Positions 40,629 through 49,332 of a DNA stretch of 49,813 bases are shown here, piece by piece; positions within the stretch are counted from its first letter, which is position 1, and each line of letters starts with the position of its first letter. Below the pieces are notes generated by a model. That model was given only the letters and a program-made list of their open reading frames with translations, made no database searches and had not been told where the DNA came from. Location: positions 1-49,813 of the forward strand of contig URPD01000008.1 of assembly GCA_900549645.1 (NCBI GenBank), in the 5' to 3' direction. This stretch comes from an uncultured Eubacteriales bacterium. GTDB lineage: Bacteria > Bacillota > Clostridia > Oscillospirales > Oscillospiraceae. A program made the position numbers and the translations under genes.

Positions 40629-40715
40629 AACGGCCTCCATGGTTCCCGAAAGCGCTTTCACTTATAGGGTACCGGTTGCGGGCGGATTTGTCACGGGAAT
40701 TTCAAAAATTTTTCT

Positions 40716-41849
40716 TTAAATCACCTTTTCCGCGTCGAACATGCCTTGCAGCAGCTCAAGTCCGGGGCGGTAGAGCTGGTTCACGGTCCAGTAGCTTATC
40801 CCCGCGAGGCCGTATTCGTTCACCAGCTCCAGCCGCGCGCGGACACTGCGCGCATCCTCGAACCACACTACGCGCCGCACGCCGGCGGCGTCGGTGTACG
40901 TGAAGAACGGCGCCTGCGCGGTGCGGTCGAATTTTATCTCCGCCCCGGCCGAAGCCGCGAGATTCATTGCCGCCGCGTTTGAGATGACCGTCGCCGCGTC
41001 GCCCTGCCGCCATGGCAGCCGCCACGAGTAGCCGTAGTTTGAAAAGCCCATGAGAATTTTCCCCGGCGGTATCTCGCCCACGGCGTATTCCAGCACCCGC
41101 CGCATACGGTTCACCGGCGATACGGCCTGCGGCGCGCTGTACGTGTAGCCCCATTCATAGGTCATTATTATCACACGGTCGGCGTACCTGCCGTGGGCGG
41201 CGTAGTCGTGCGCGGTGTACAGCAGCCCCTCCTGCTCGGCGCTCTCCTTCGGGGCAATGGCGGTGCTGAGGAAGTAGCCGCGCGGGTGCAGCTCGTCGGC
41301 GGCGCGGCGCAGAAATTGGCTGTAACTGTCGCGGTCGTAGGGGTAGACATATTCGATGTTGAAATTGACGCCGTAGTAGTTTTTCAGGCGAAGCACGGAG
41401 AAGATGTTCTCGAACAGCGCGTCCTGCGCGGCCTTATCCGTGAACAGCGCGTGGGCGATCTCGCCGGAGAAGCCGCCGGAGCGGCCGAGATTGGTCACGG
41501 TCAGCAGCGGCGCTGCATTGTCGGCATATGCCGCCGCAATCATCCGCGCGTCCTCTATCGGAAGCAGTCCGCCCGCCGCATCCGCCTGATAACAAAACGG
41601 GCAGAAAAACGTCAGATACGGCATGGTCTCCGCCATTACTGCGTCAGATATGGCGGGGTAAGCGTAGGCGTTTACCTCTATCGCGCGTCTGTCCGCCGTG
41701 CCGCCGCCCGGAACGAGCAGCGCCATGCCGGGCACAAGCCGTGCGGGGTCGTTGAGCTGGTTTATCCGCGCCAGCTCCGCCGCGTCCGATCCGTACCGGC
41801 GGGCGATGCCGTAAAGGCTGTCTCCGCCGCGCACAACATATATCTCCAT
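40716..41849 (-). CDS. LysM - GH18 family protein
   Basis: The 377-residue protein has an N-terminal LysM domain (MEIYVVRGGDSLYGIARRYG, residues 1-46) and a GH18 chitinase-fold domain like the spore-cortex enzymes SleL/YaaH. The catalytic strand reads YYGVNFNIEYV: the proton donor Glu166 is present, but the Asp two positions before it in DxE is Asn164, which usually weakens hydrolysis. No signal peptide is present, as is normal for spore-associated members. GGAGA precedes the ATG at 41849. It may bind or trim muralic-lactam or chitin-like glycans; a spore role is inferred from the family. Confidence 0.83.
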   Translation of the reverse strand: MEIYVVRGGDSLYGIARRYGSDAAELARINQLNDPARLVPGMALLVPGGGTADRRAIEVNAYAYPAISDAVMAETMPYLTFFCPFCYQADAAGGLLPIEDARMIAAAYADNAAPLLTVTNLGRSGGFSGEIAHALFTDKAAQDALFENIFSVLRLKNYYGVNFNIEYVYPYDRDSYSQFLRRAADELHPRGYFLSTAIAPKESAEQEGLLYTAHDYAAHGRYADRVIIMTYEWGYTYSAPQAVSPVNRMRRVLEYAVGEIPPGKILMGFSNYGYSWRLPWRQGDAATVISNAAAMNLAASAGAEIKFDRTAQAPFFTYTDAAGVRRVVWFEDARSVRARLELVNEYGLAGISYWTVNQLYRPGLELLQGMFDAEKVI

Positions 41850-41968
41850 AAGCTCTCCTTTCACGATCTCCGATTGCTGATATATTATATATATTCGTGA
41901 ACGGCGCGTTTTTGCAGGGCGATTCTTGCGTGGGAAAAAGCTTCTGTGCCTTGCGGGCAATATAGCGG

Positions 41969-42014
41969 CAACCGAAAACCTCCATACACTGTTGTGTACG
42001 GAGGTTTTCGGTTG
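41969..42014. terminator. Long hairpin downstream of the TAG-interrupted gene
   Basis: CAACCGAAAACCTCC and its complement form a stem of about 20 bp with one mismatch. It sits after the end of the minus-strand gene at 42068 and could terminate it, though no clean U tract follows. Confidence 0.5.
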
Positions 42015-42067
42015 TGGGTTTAATTCGGCTTTATTTTCCGAATTATATTGTGATTGCGCCGGAGCTA

Positions 42068-42679
42068 TTAATCTTTCAATACTATTTTGCTGCCGTTTAC
42101 TGTCACACTATATTGCGAATCAAGGTCAGTAATATGGGCATAGTACGTGACAAAAGTTTTTCCAAGAGCATTATCGGTTCTTTCGAGCGGATAAAACTCG
42201 GTATTATATTCGTCCGATATAGTTAACTTTTCACCATTTGTGTCAGAAACGGTCACAAAATAATCGTTTATGTTCTTGTATTGATAAACATATACGACAA
42301 CACCGCCGGAAAACTTCTGAACTATTCTTTTTGTCTCCTAGCCAATTCCTATCTTCCATCCATTTGCCGTTTTAGGTACGATCAGATACGTGTCAGAATC
42401 TTTTTTACGATCAATAATGAAGTCGCAATTATCTCCCTTAACCACAAGTTCAATATTTGATTTCCCTGAATTAAAATACTCATATGCTGCTTTCGGAGAA
42501 TCAAAAGTCACAAAGGAATTTTCAATTGGCAGAAAGGCCAATACAGTAACCAATATCACAGATAAGCCCGCAAAAACAGCATACAGAATATGTTTGCGCG
42601 CTGTCTTGGACGTCTTTATCACCGCAATTGAGCACACGAAAAAGATAAACCCAATTATCAACCTAATGATTATATACAT
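42068..42679 (-). pseudogene. Membrane-anchored protein gene with an in-frame TAG
   Basis: One open frame runs from ATG 42679 to the stop at 42068, interrupted only by a TAG at 42338-42340. The first part (113 residues) has two membrane helices (IIIRLIIGFIFFVCSIAVI and HILYAVFAGLSVILVTVLAF) and an outer domain starting VTFDSPKAAYEYFNSGKSN. After the TAG the same frame continues GVVVYVYQYKNINDYFVTVS and ends SQYSVTVNGSKIVLKD, plainly the rest of the same domain. A single point mutation has therefore broken a gene of about 203 residues. It is much more AT-rich than its neighbours, a sign of foreign origin. The family is not recognised. Confidence 0.7.
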
Positions 42680-42852
42680 TGTGCTATATCCTCCCGTTAA
42701 TTGTCGGTCACTTCCGTAGTTTTCTCATTTCCAGATTACCAAATCCGGAGTTTTCTGTCAATGTTCCGCAGCGCGGGCGGGCAGGAAATTTCAGCGCTAT
42801 TCAGCACGATTCCGGCCGTGATTTCAAATATATATTCGTGAAAATGCTGTAT

Positions 42853-42880
42853 TTGCAATCTCGGATATATATGCTATAAT
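42853..42880 (+). promoter_or_regulatory. Promoter of pepF
   Basis: TTGCAA (42853-42858), a 16-base spacer and TATAAT (42875-42880). The predicted start near 42887 lies just before the inverted-repeat element, so that element becomes the pepF 5' leader. The stretch 42680-43287 holds no gene apart from these features. Confidence 0.65.
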
Positions 42881-42895
42881 ATCCTACATATTTAT

Positions 42896-43266
42896 AGTAT
42901 CGGTTAACAAGGGCAGACACGCCTGACAGCGCGTCTTTCCGTCTCGTCAGAAGAAGCTTGCACCGTTCCGCTTCCGCCTCGCGGCAAAAGCTGCACTCTG
43001 CAATCTCCTTCTTCCTCCTCAAATCAAACCCACTTCGTTGGGCTTTGATTTGAATTACAGAAGGGCGGCAGCCCGTCTGCGTCTCAAAAAACAAAAATCA
43101 CTCAAAAATCCATCCCTGTCAGGTGCGAAGCAGTTTTGGCGGAGCAGAAATGTGGCCAGACGATGAAAAGGCCGCCGAGAATACTTGCTGTATTGTCAAG
43201 GACTTTGAAGAAGGATGGGCGCATTTCTGCCCGCCAAAACCGTGTTTGCCCTTGTCAACTGATACT
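42896..43266 (+). repeat. 371-bp element with 19-bp terminal inverted repeats, upstream of pepF
   Basis: The left end AGTATCGGTTAACAAGGGC (42896-42914) is the inverse of the right end (43248-43266) with two mismatches. Inside are a hairpin at about 43019-43054 (CAAATCAAA/TTTGATTTG) and, at 43185-43266, a copy of the 82-bp element found at 47273-47354. No transposase is encoded. It resembles a MITE and lies wholly between promoter and start codon. Confidence 0.7.
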
Positions 43267-43287
43267 AAGGAATCGAGGTTTATTTAT

Positions 43288-45090
43288 ATGGCACAGAACG
43301 TTATCCCCAAGCGCAGTGAAGTCCCTGAGGAATTCACTTGGAACCTCAAGGACATGTTCGAGAGCGACGAGGCATGGTTTGCCGAGTATGAAGCGCTCAA
43401 GGAAATGCCCGCGCGCATCGCGGCTTTTCAGGGCAAGCTCGGCGAGAGCGCCGAAACGCTGCTTGAGTCCTTCCGCCTTGACGACGAGATAAGCACCCGC
43501 CTGAGCCGTCTCTACGGCTACGCAAGCTGCAAGGGCGATCAGGACACCGGCGACAACTACTATCAGGACATGCGCGGCAAGGCCATGAGCACCTACGTTG
43601 CTATCGCAAGCGCCGCCGCGTACCGCACCTCCGAGATAATGGCCATTCCTGATGACACGCTGAACCTGTTCTACACCGTGCAGCCGGAGCTGGAGACATA
43701 CCGCCGCAGCCTGTACCAGATCCGCCGCCGCGCCGCGCACATCCTCACCCCCGCAGAGGAGACCCTGCTGGCCGCCGCGGGCGAGATGGCAGACTCCCCG
43801 GAGAGCATCGGCAGCGTATTCCGCAACGCGGAGCTGCGCTTCCCCGAAGTTGAGGACAAGGACGGCGTGAAGCATCAGCTCACCAACGGCTCCTTCGTCC
43901 CCCTGCTTGAGAGCAGCGACCGTGTACTCCGCCGCAACGCGTTCGAGACCTACTACAACCGCCTCGGCGAATACAAGAACACCATCGCCGCGACGCTTGA
44001 CGCACAGTTCAAGCAGCTTCGCTTCTTCGCCGGCGCACGCAAATATGAGACCACCCTCGCCGCGTCTCTCGACGCCACCGAGGTTCCCGTCGAGGTCTAT
44101 CTGAACCTTATCGACGCCGTCCACGCGAACATGGACAAGATGTACAAGTACGTCGCCCTGCGCAAAAAGCTGCTCGGTGTAGACGAGCTGCACATGTACG
44201 ACGTGTACACCCCGATCGTTGCCGACGCCGCGGAGAAGATCAGCTATGAGGACGCGAAGGCGACTGTGCTCGACGCGCTCCATGTTCTGGGCGACGACTA
44301 TGTAGAGCTGCTGAAGGAAGGCTTCAACAACCGCTGGATCGATGTCTACGAGAACGTCGGCAAGCGCGGCGGCGCGTACTCCTCTGGCAACTCCCAGCCG
44401 CACCCCTACGTGCTTCTCAACCACAAGGACACCCTTGACAGCATGTTCACCCTCGCGCACGAGATGGGTCACGCGCTGCACAGCTACCACAGTACCAAGT
44501 ATCAGCCCACCTGCACCAACGACTACGTGATTTTCGTCGCCGAGGTCGCCTCCACCTGCAACGAAGTCCTGCTTATGCGTTATCTGCTCGGCAAGACCAC
44601 CGACAAGAAGGAGCGCGCGTACCTCATCAACCACTTCATGGATCAGTTCAAGGGCACCGTGTACCGCCAGACGATGTTCGCGGAATTCGAGCTTGAGATG
44701 GGCCGCATGTCCGAGCGCAGCGAGGCGCTGACCGCCGATGCGCTCTGCGCGAAGTATCACGAGCTGAACAAGCTCTACTTCGGCCCCGACATGGTCTCCG
44801 ACGACGGCATCGCGCTTGAGTGGGCGCGCATCCCGCACTTCTTCTACAACTACTACGTATTCCAGTACGCGACCGGCTTCTCCGCCGCAGTCGCCATTGC
44901 GAACCGTATTTTGGCCGAGGGCGCTCCCGCGGTCGCGGACTACAAAAAGTTCCTCTCCGGCGGCAGCAGCACCGATCCTATCAGCCTGCTGAAGATAGCG
45001 GGCGTGGACATGAGCAGCCCCGCCCCCGTCAACTCCGCGCTCCAGCTCTTCGGCGAGCTTGTCGACGAGATGGAAGCTCTTGTTGACTGA
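43288..45090 (+). CDS. pepF: Oligoendopeptidase F (M3 family)
   Basis: The 600-residue cytoplasmic zinc peptidase cleaves short peptides. It has the M3 zinc motif in LAHEMGHALHSYHS (His391-Glu-Met-Gly-His395), with the third ligand expected in VAEVASTCNEVLL (Glu), and the family stretch GGAYSSGNSQPHPYVLLNH. The length matches PepF. The start at 43288 has GAGGTT upstream; the frame is open further back but runs through the repeat element and is not coding. The 5' leader carries that 371-bp element. Confidence 0.94.
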   Translation: MAQNVIPKRSEVPEEFTWNLKDMFESDEAWFAEYEALKEMPARIAAFQGKLGESAETLLESFRLDDEISTRLSRLYGYASCKGDQDTGDNYYQDMRGKAMSTYVAIASAAAYRTSEIMAIPDDTLNLFYTVQPELETYRRSLYQIRRRAAHILTPAEETLLAAAGEMADSPESIGSVFRNAELRFPEVEDKDGVKHQLTNGSFVPLLESSDRVLRRNAFETYYNRLGEYKNTIAATLDAQFKQLRFFAGARKYETTLAASLDATEVPVEVYLNLIDAVHANMDKMYKYVALRKKLLGVDELHMYDVYTPIVADAAEKISYEDAKATVLDALHVLGDDYVELLKEGFNNRWIDVYENVGKRGGAYSSGNSQPHPYVLLNHKDTLDSMFTLAHEMGHALHSYHSTKYQPTCTNDYVIFVAEVASTCNEVLLMRYLLGKTTDKKERAYLINHFMDQFKGTVYRQTMFAEFELEMGRMSERSEALTADALCAKYHELNKLYFGPDMVSDDGIALEWARIPHFFYNYYVFQYATGFSAAVAIANRILAEGAPAVADYKKFLSGGSSTDPISLLKIAGVDMSSPAPVNSALQLFGELVDEMEALVD

Positions 45091-45100
45091 GCGATATAGC

Positions 45101-45143
45101 AAAAACCACAGGCATCACGATAAAATGTGATGCCTGTGGTTTT
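45101..45143. terminator. Bidirectional terminator
   Basis: AAAAACCACAGGCATCAC pairs perfectly with its complement around an 8-base loop and gives T runs on both strands, serving pepF and the convergent YyaL gene. Confidence 0.93.
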
Positions 45144-47123
45144 TCATTCCGTCACCGGCAGACTGCATTGGCCGCCGGTGCAGATATAAAACTGCGCTTT
45201 TCCGCCGCGCGGCGCGCAGTCCGCCGTGAACGGCGCGGCCTCCGCAAGCGTCTCCGCCGAGGACGGGGTTTTCAACAGCACCTCAAGCTCCGGCGCATAC
45301 TTCGCGCGCACCGCCGTGAGTATGGCGGGCTCCTCCTCGTCCGCCGCCGCGCACACAAGCTCCTTCGCCGGATAGATAAGCTCCATCATCGCGCACAGCG
45401 CAAAGGCCATCCCTGCGGGCTGCTCCGCGCCGTACCCGGCCATGAACTCCAGCTGATTCTCCGCCGCGGCGCGCCAGCGTTCCTCGCCGGTCAGCCGCGC
45501 CAGACTCACGAAGAGCTGCGCCGCCGCGCTGTTGCCGGACGGCATCGCGCCGTCGAACACCTCCATCGGCCGCGTTATCAGCTGCTCCGCGTCCTGCGCG
45601 GTGCGGTAAAATCCGCCGCCGGGCGCGGTGAAGCGCGCGGTTATCTGCTCCGCCTGCTTCGCGGCGGAAATTATATGCGCGGGGTCGAAGCTCGCGCGGT
45701 ACAGTTCAAGGAAGCCCAGCGCGCTGAATGCGTAGTCGTCAAGCTGCGCGGGGAATCGGGTCTCCTCTCTGTATGCGCAGGCGCGCATGTCCGCGCCAAT
45801 GCCGAAGCCGGAGCGCATGAACTCCGCCAGCCGTTCGGCGGCGGCGAGATACCGGCTGCTGTCGAACGCGCGCGCCGCGCGGGAGAGCACCATGAGCATC
45901 AGGCCGTTCCACGAGGCCAGAAGCTTGGTGTCTGCCGCCAGCGGCGTCCGCTCCGCGCGGTAATCGCGCAGGCGCTCGCGGAACTCCGCGTAGCCTTCGG
46001 GGACGAAGCTCCAGCGCGTATTAAGCAGCAGATTCGGGATGCTCTTCCCGTGGAAGTTGCCCTCGTCGGTGATGTCGTAGCACTCGCAGAAGTGCCGCCC
46101 GTCGTCCTCGCCAAGCAGCTTTTTGACCTCGGCCGGGGTGAAGAGATAGTGCGCGCCCTCCTCGCCGCCGCTGTCCGCGTCCTGCCCGCAGTAGAATCCG
46201 CCGCTGTCCGCGCGCAGCTCGCGCAGGCAGTAGTCCAGCGTCGCCTCCGCGACCTGACGGTACAGCGCCATGCGGCTGTTCTGCCACGCCTCGGTATAGC
46301 ACAGCGCAAGCATCGCGTTGTCATACAGAGTCTTTTCAAAATGCGGCGCAAGCCACTCGCGGTCGGTCGAATACCGCGCGAAGCCGCCGCCAAAATGATC
46401 GTATATGCCGCCCTTGTACATCTGCCGCAGAGTGTTTTCAAGCTCTTCCTTCGCGGCCTTGTCTCCGGTGTAATAGGCGTAGCGCTGCAGGAATATCAGG
46501 TTATGCGCCGAAGGGAACTTCGGCGCGCTGCCGAAGCCGCCGTATTCGGCGTCATAGCTCGCGGCGAGCTGCCCCGCGGCCTTTCTCAGCAGCTCATCAT
46601 TCAGCGGTGCGGGTTCAGTCTGCGGCAGTGCGCGCAGCGCCGCCGTAACGTCGCGCCCCGCGCGCAGCAGCTCATCCCGGCTGCCGCTCCATTTTCCGGC
46701 CACGGCGCGCAGCAGCTGCAAAAGCCCGATCCGCCCGCCGGCGCCGTTCTTCGGCAGATACGTCCCCGCAAAGAACGGCTGCTGCTCCGGCGTCATTATG
46801 ATCGTCAGCGGCCAGCCCGCGCCGCCGGTGAGCGCCTGACACACGCGGATATACACCGCGTCCACATCCGGCCGCTCCTCCCTGTCCACCTTTACGGCGA
46901 CGAAGTACCGATTCAGCACCTCCGCTACCTGCCCATCCTCGAACGACTCGTGCGCCATCACATGGCACCAGTGGCAGGTCGAATACCCGATGCTCAAAAA
47001 CACCGGCTTGTCCTCCCGCCGCGCCTTCTCAAAGGCCGCCGCGCCCCACGGGAACCAGTTCACGGGGTTCTCCGCGTGCTGAAGCAGATAGGGGGACTTT
47101 TCGTTTATCAAAGAGTTGCTCAT
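45144..47123 (-). CDS. YyaL-type thioredoxin-domain protein (DUF255)
   Basis: The 659-residue protein has an N-terminal thioredoxin-like domain starting SLINEKSPYLLQHAENPVNW, with YSTCHWCHVMAHESF (Cys-x-x-Cys) and VDREERPDVDAVY, followed by an (alpha/alpha)6-barrel region like that of N-acylglucosamine epimerase and glycoside hydrolases (FGGGFARYSTDREWLAPHFEK). This architecture is well conserved in bacteria and in human SPATA20, and its activity is not settled; a redox or carbohydrate role is possible. It is monocistronic. Confidence 0.92.
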   Translation of the reverse strand: MSNSLINEKSPYLLQHAENPVNWFPWGAAAFEKARREDKPVFLSIGYSTCHWCHVMAHESFEDGQVAEVLNRYFVAVKVDREERPDVDAVYIRVCQALTGGAGWPLTIIMTPEQQPFFAGTYLPKNGAGGRIGLLQLLRAVAGKWSGSRDELLRAGRDVTAALRALPQTEPAPLNDELLRKAAGQLAASYDAEYGGFGSAPKFPSAHNLIFLQRYAYYTGDKAAKEELENTLRQMYKGGIYDHFGGGFARYSTDREWLAPHFEKTLYDNAMLALCYTEAWQNSRMALYRQVAEATLDYCLRELRADSGGFYCGQDADSGGEEGAHYLFTPAEVKKLLGEDDGRHFCECYDITDEGNFHGKSIPNLLLNTRWSFVPEGYAEFRERLRDYRAERTPLAADTKLLASWNGLMLMVLSRAARAFDSSRYLAAAERLAEFMRSGFGIGADMRACAYREETRFPAQLDDYAFSALGFLELYRASFDPAHIISAAKQAEQITARFTAPGGGFYRTAQDAEQLITRPMEVFDGAMPSGNSAAAQLFVSLARLTGEERWRAAAENQLEFMAGYGAEQPAGMAFALCAMMELIYPAKELVCAAADEEEPAILTAVRAKYAPELEVLLKTPSSAETLAEAAPFTADCAPRGGKAQFYICTGGQCSLPVTE

Positions 47124-47209
47124 GCCGCTCCTCCGAAATTCAGATTATAGGATTATTATATCCGTTTCCCGCAGTTCTTGCAAGCGCGGCAAAAATTTTG
47201 CGCAGGGGC

Positions 47210-47238
47210 TTGAAATGCGCCGCACGCTGTACTATTAT
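47210..47238 (+). promoter_or_regulatory. Promoter of the MBL-fold gene
   Basis: TTGAAA (47210-47215), a 17-base spacer and TATTAT (47233-47238), followed by an AT-rich start region and then the 82-bp inverted-repeat element. Confidence 0.7.
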
Positions 47239-47272
47239 ACATTTCATATTTCTAATTTAAATTGTTAAATTT

Positions 47273-47354
47273 AGTATCAGTTGTCAAGGGCTTTGAAGAA
47301 GTATGGGCGCATTTCTGCCCGCCAAAACCGTATCTGCCCTTGTCAACCGATACT
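47273..47354 (+). repeat. 82-bp inverted-repeat element upstream of the MBL-fold gene
   Basis: The 19-base ends (47273-47291 and 47336-47354) are inverse copies with two mismatches, sharing AGTATC and CAAGGGC. The centre (GGGCGCATTTCTGCCCGCC) can fold on itself. It is nearly identical to 43185-43266. Its right end runs straight into AGGAGG, the ribosome site of the next gene. Confidence 0.8.
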
Positions 47355-47367
47355 AGGAGGCTACAAG

Positions 47368-47997
47368 ATGAAAATAACATGGCACGGCCACGCCTGCTTT
47401 TCAATAACTCACGACGGCTATACCGTCGTTATCGACCCGTACAACGCCGACTATACCGCGGGCTACCACAAACTCCATCTCAAGGCCGACAAGCTGCTCA
47501 TCAGCCACGAGCACTACGGCCATAACTGCCGCGAGGCCGTCACCCTGTCGGGGCGTCCGGAGTCGGACTGCCCGTTCGAGATAAGCACGCTTGAGGTGTC
47601 GCACGACAGCGTATGCGGCATCATGCGCGGCATGTGCCTGATACACATTCTTGAGGTCGACGGGCTGAAGGCCGTCCACATGGGTGACGTCGGCACCCAG
47701 CTCCACAGCGGCGAGATCGGGCGCATATTCGGCGCAGACGCGCTGATGATAACCGCCGGCAGCTGCACCGGGCTTCCCGCGCAGGAATCATGGCGGCTGA
47801 CGGAAGAGGTTTTCCCGAAGGTCATCATCCCCATGCACTACCGCGACGGCAACCGCGGCGCACGGCGGCTTGAGCATATCGACGCTTTCACGGACTACTT
47901 TGAAGCGCCAGAAATGATACATTATTATCAAACCAACAGCATAATTATTGACCACGATTCCGAACCGCAGGTCGCGGTGCTGAAATACATGGGTTGA
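47368..47997 (+). CDS. MBL-fold metallohydrolase, UlaG/UPF0173-like
   Basis: The 209-residue protein begins MKITWHGHACFSITHDGYTV, typical of the UlaG/UPF0173 branch of metallo-beta-lactamase-fold hydrolases. The metal motif that normally reads HxHxDH is SHEHYGHNC, with Gly for the Asp that binds the second metal. Later blocks are HMGDVG, ITAGSC and VIIPMHYRDGN. One active metal or a changed activity is likely. AGGAGG lies 7 bases before the ATG at 47368 and directly touches the 82-bp repeat. Confidence 0.82.
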   Translation: MKITWHGHACFSITHDGYTVVIDPYNADYTAGYHKLHLKADKLLISHEHYGHNCREAVTLSGRPESDCPFEISTLEVSHDSVCGIMRGMCLIHILEVDGLKAVHMGDVGTQLHSGEIGRIFGADALMITAGSCTGLPAQESWRLTEEVFPKVIIPMHYRDGNRGARRLEHIDAFTDYFEAPEMIHYYQTNSIIIDHDSEPQVAVLKYMG

Positions 47998-48060
47998 GCC
48001 GCGCGGCGGCGATTGACAAAACAATGTCAGGAAGATCAAGCTTTTTCGCGGCTTTGGGTA

Positions 48061-48089
48061 TTTACTAAACCGCTGTTTTATGCTAATGT
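48061..48089 (+). promoter_or_regulatory. Candidate promoter of the aminotransferase operon
   Basis: TTTACT (48061-48066), 17 bases and TAATGT (48084-48089). A TGACA/TGTCA inverted repeat at about 48015-48031 lies upstream and could be an operator. Both calls are tentative. Confidence 0.4.
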
Positions 48090-48132
48090 AAATATACCGT
48101 AAAAAGTGTAATATCATAAAGGAGGCAGAAAA

Positions 48133-49317
48133 ATGGTTAAATATGCAGGCAGAATGAATGAAATGAAAGCCTCGGATGTACGCGAGCTGCTCAAGCTCAC
48201 CGCCCGTCCGGAAGTCATCTCCTTTGCCGGCGGTATGCCCGCGCCGGAGCTTTTCCCGGTTGACGATGTCAACACCGCCACCGCCGCCGTCCTGCACGAG
48301 AACGGACGCGCCGCGCTTCAGTACGGCCCCACCGAGGGCTACCTGCCCCTGAGAAAGCAGATCGCCGATCGCCTCGCCGCAAAAAACGGCATCCACACCG
48401 ACGCAGATCACATAATGATAACCGCGGGCAGCCAGCAGGGTCTGGACTACTGCGCGCGCCTCTTCCTGAATCCCGGCGACGTGGTCGTGATGGAAAGCCC
48501 GTCCTACCTCGGCGCTATCAGCGCGTTCAAGCCCTGTCAGCCGAAGTTCGTCGAGGTTCCGACTGACGACGGCGGCATGATAATGGAGGAGCTTGACCGC
48601 ATCCTCGCTACCACCGAAAACGTGAAGATGATCTATGTCATCCCCGATTTCCAGAACCCCAGCGGACGCACATGGTCTCTTGAGCGCCGCAAGGCTTTCA
48701 TGGAGGTCGTGAACAAGTACGAGGTTCCCGTTATCGAGGATAATCCCTACGGCGAACTGCGCTTCAAGGGCGAGTTCCTGCCCGCGCTCAAGACGATGGA
48801 CACCAAGGATCTCGTGATCTACCTCGGCACCTTCTCCAAGATCCTCGCCCCCGGCTACCGTCTCGGCTGGATATGCTGCGGCTCCGACATATTCGACAAG
48901 ATGACGCTCATCGCGCAGGCCGCCGTGCTTCAGACCGCAACAATCTCCATGATGGTCGTCTCCAAGTACCTCGACATGTTCGATCTTGACGCGCATGTCC
49001 AGAAGATCCGCGATACATACTGTCACCGCTGTGACCTGATGATCTCGACCATGGACGAATACTTCCCGAAGGAAGCCAAGTTCACCCGCCCCGAAGGCGG
49101 CCTGTTCACGTGGGTCGAGATGCCGGACTACGTCAACACCCGCGATATGGCGGCGGACGCGCTGGCGCTCAACGTCGCGTTCGTCCCCGGCGACGGCTTC
49201 TTCCCCAACGGAGGTAACTTCCACTGCCTGCGCATGAACTATTCCAACATGCCCGACGACAGAATCGTCGAGGGTGTGAAGCGCATTGCGGAGGTTATGA
49301 AAAAATACATCAAGTAA
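48133..49317 (+). CDS. PLP-dependent aminotransferase (MocR/LysN-like class I)
   Basis: The 394-residue enzyme is a fold-type I aminotransferase of the 2-aminoadipate/valine-pyruvate/aromatic group: EVISFAGGMPAPELFP, ALQYGPTEGYLPLRKQI, ITAGSQQGLDYCARLFLNPGD, IPDFQNPSGRTWSLERR, and the PLP lysine in GTFSKILAPGYRLGW (Lys236). No DNA-binding domain is present. The amino acid substrate cannot be determined. AGGAGG precedes the ATG. The thioesterase gene follows by 15 bases, so the two probably serve one pathway. Confidence 0.9.
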   Translation: MVKYAGRMNEMKASDVRELLKLTARPEVISFAGGMPAPELFPVDDVNTATAAVLHENGRAALQYGPTEGYLPLRKQIADRLAAKNGIHTDADHIMITAGSQQGLDYCARLFLNPGDVVVMESPSYLGAISAFKPCQPKFVEVPTDDGGMIMEELDRILATTENVKMIYVIPDFQNPSGRTWSLERRKAFMEVVNKYEVPVIEDNPYGELRFKGEFLPALKTMDTKDLVIYLGTFSKILAPGYRLGWICCGSDIFDKMTLIAQAAVLQTATISMMVVSKYLDMFDLDAHVQKIRDTYCHRCDLMISTMDEYFPKEAKFTRPEGGLFTWVEMPDYVNTRDMAADALALNVAFVPGDGFFPNGGNFHCLRMNYSNMPDDRIVEGVKRIAEVMKKYIK

Positions 49318-49332
49318 ACGGAGCGAAATTTT

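Noticed and set aside
43123..43287. Extended N-terminus of PepF
   Set aside because: The extra 55 codons translate the repeat element; the ATG at 43288 gives the normal PepF N-terminus and length.
45168..47150. A 660-codon plus-strand frame opposite the YyaL gene
   Set aside because: It is the Arg/Ala-rich shadow of a well-recognised gene and has no motif or ribosome site.
47262..47525. A short protein that resembles the pepF upstream translation (VKGFEEVWAHFCPPKP)
   Set aside because: The likeness comes from the shared DNA repeat; differences between the copies mostly alter residues, so there is no sign of protein-level selection.
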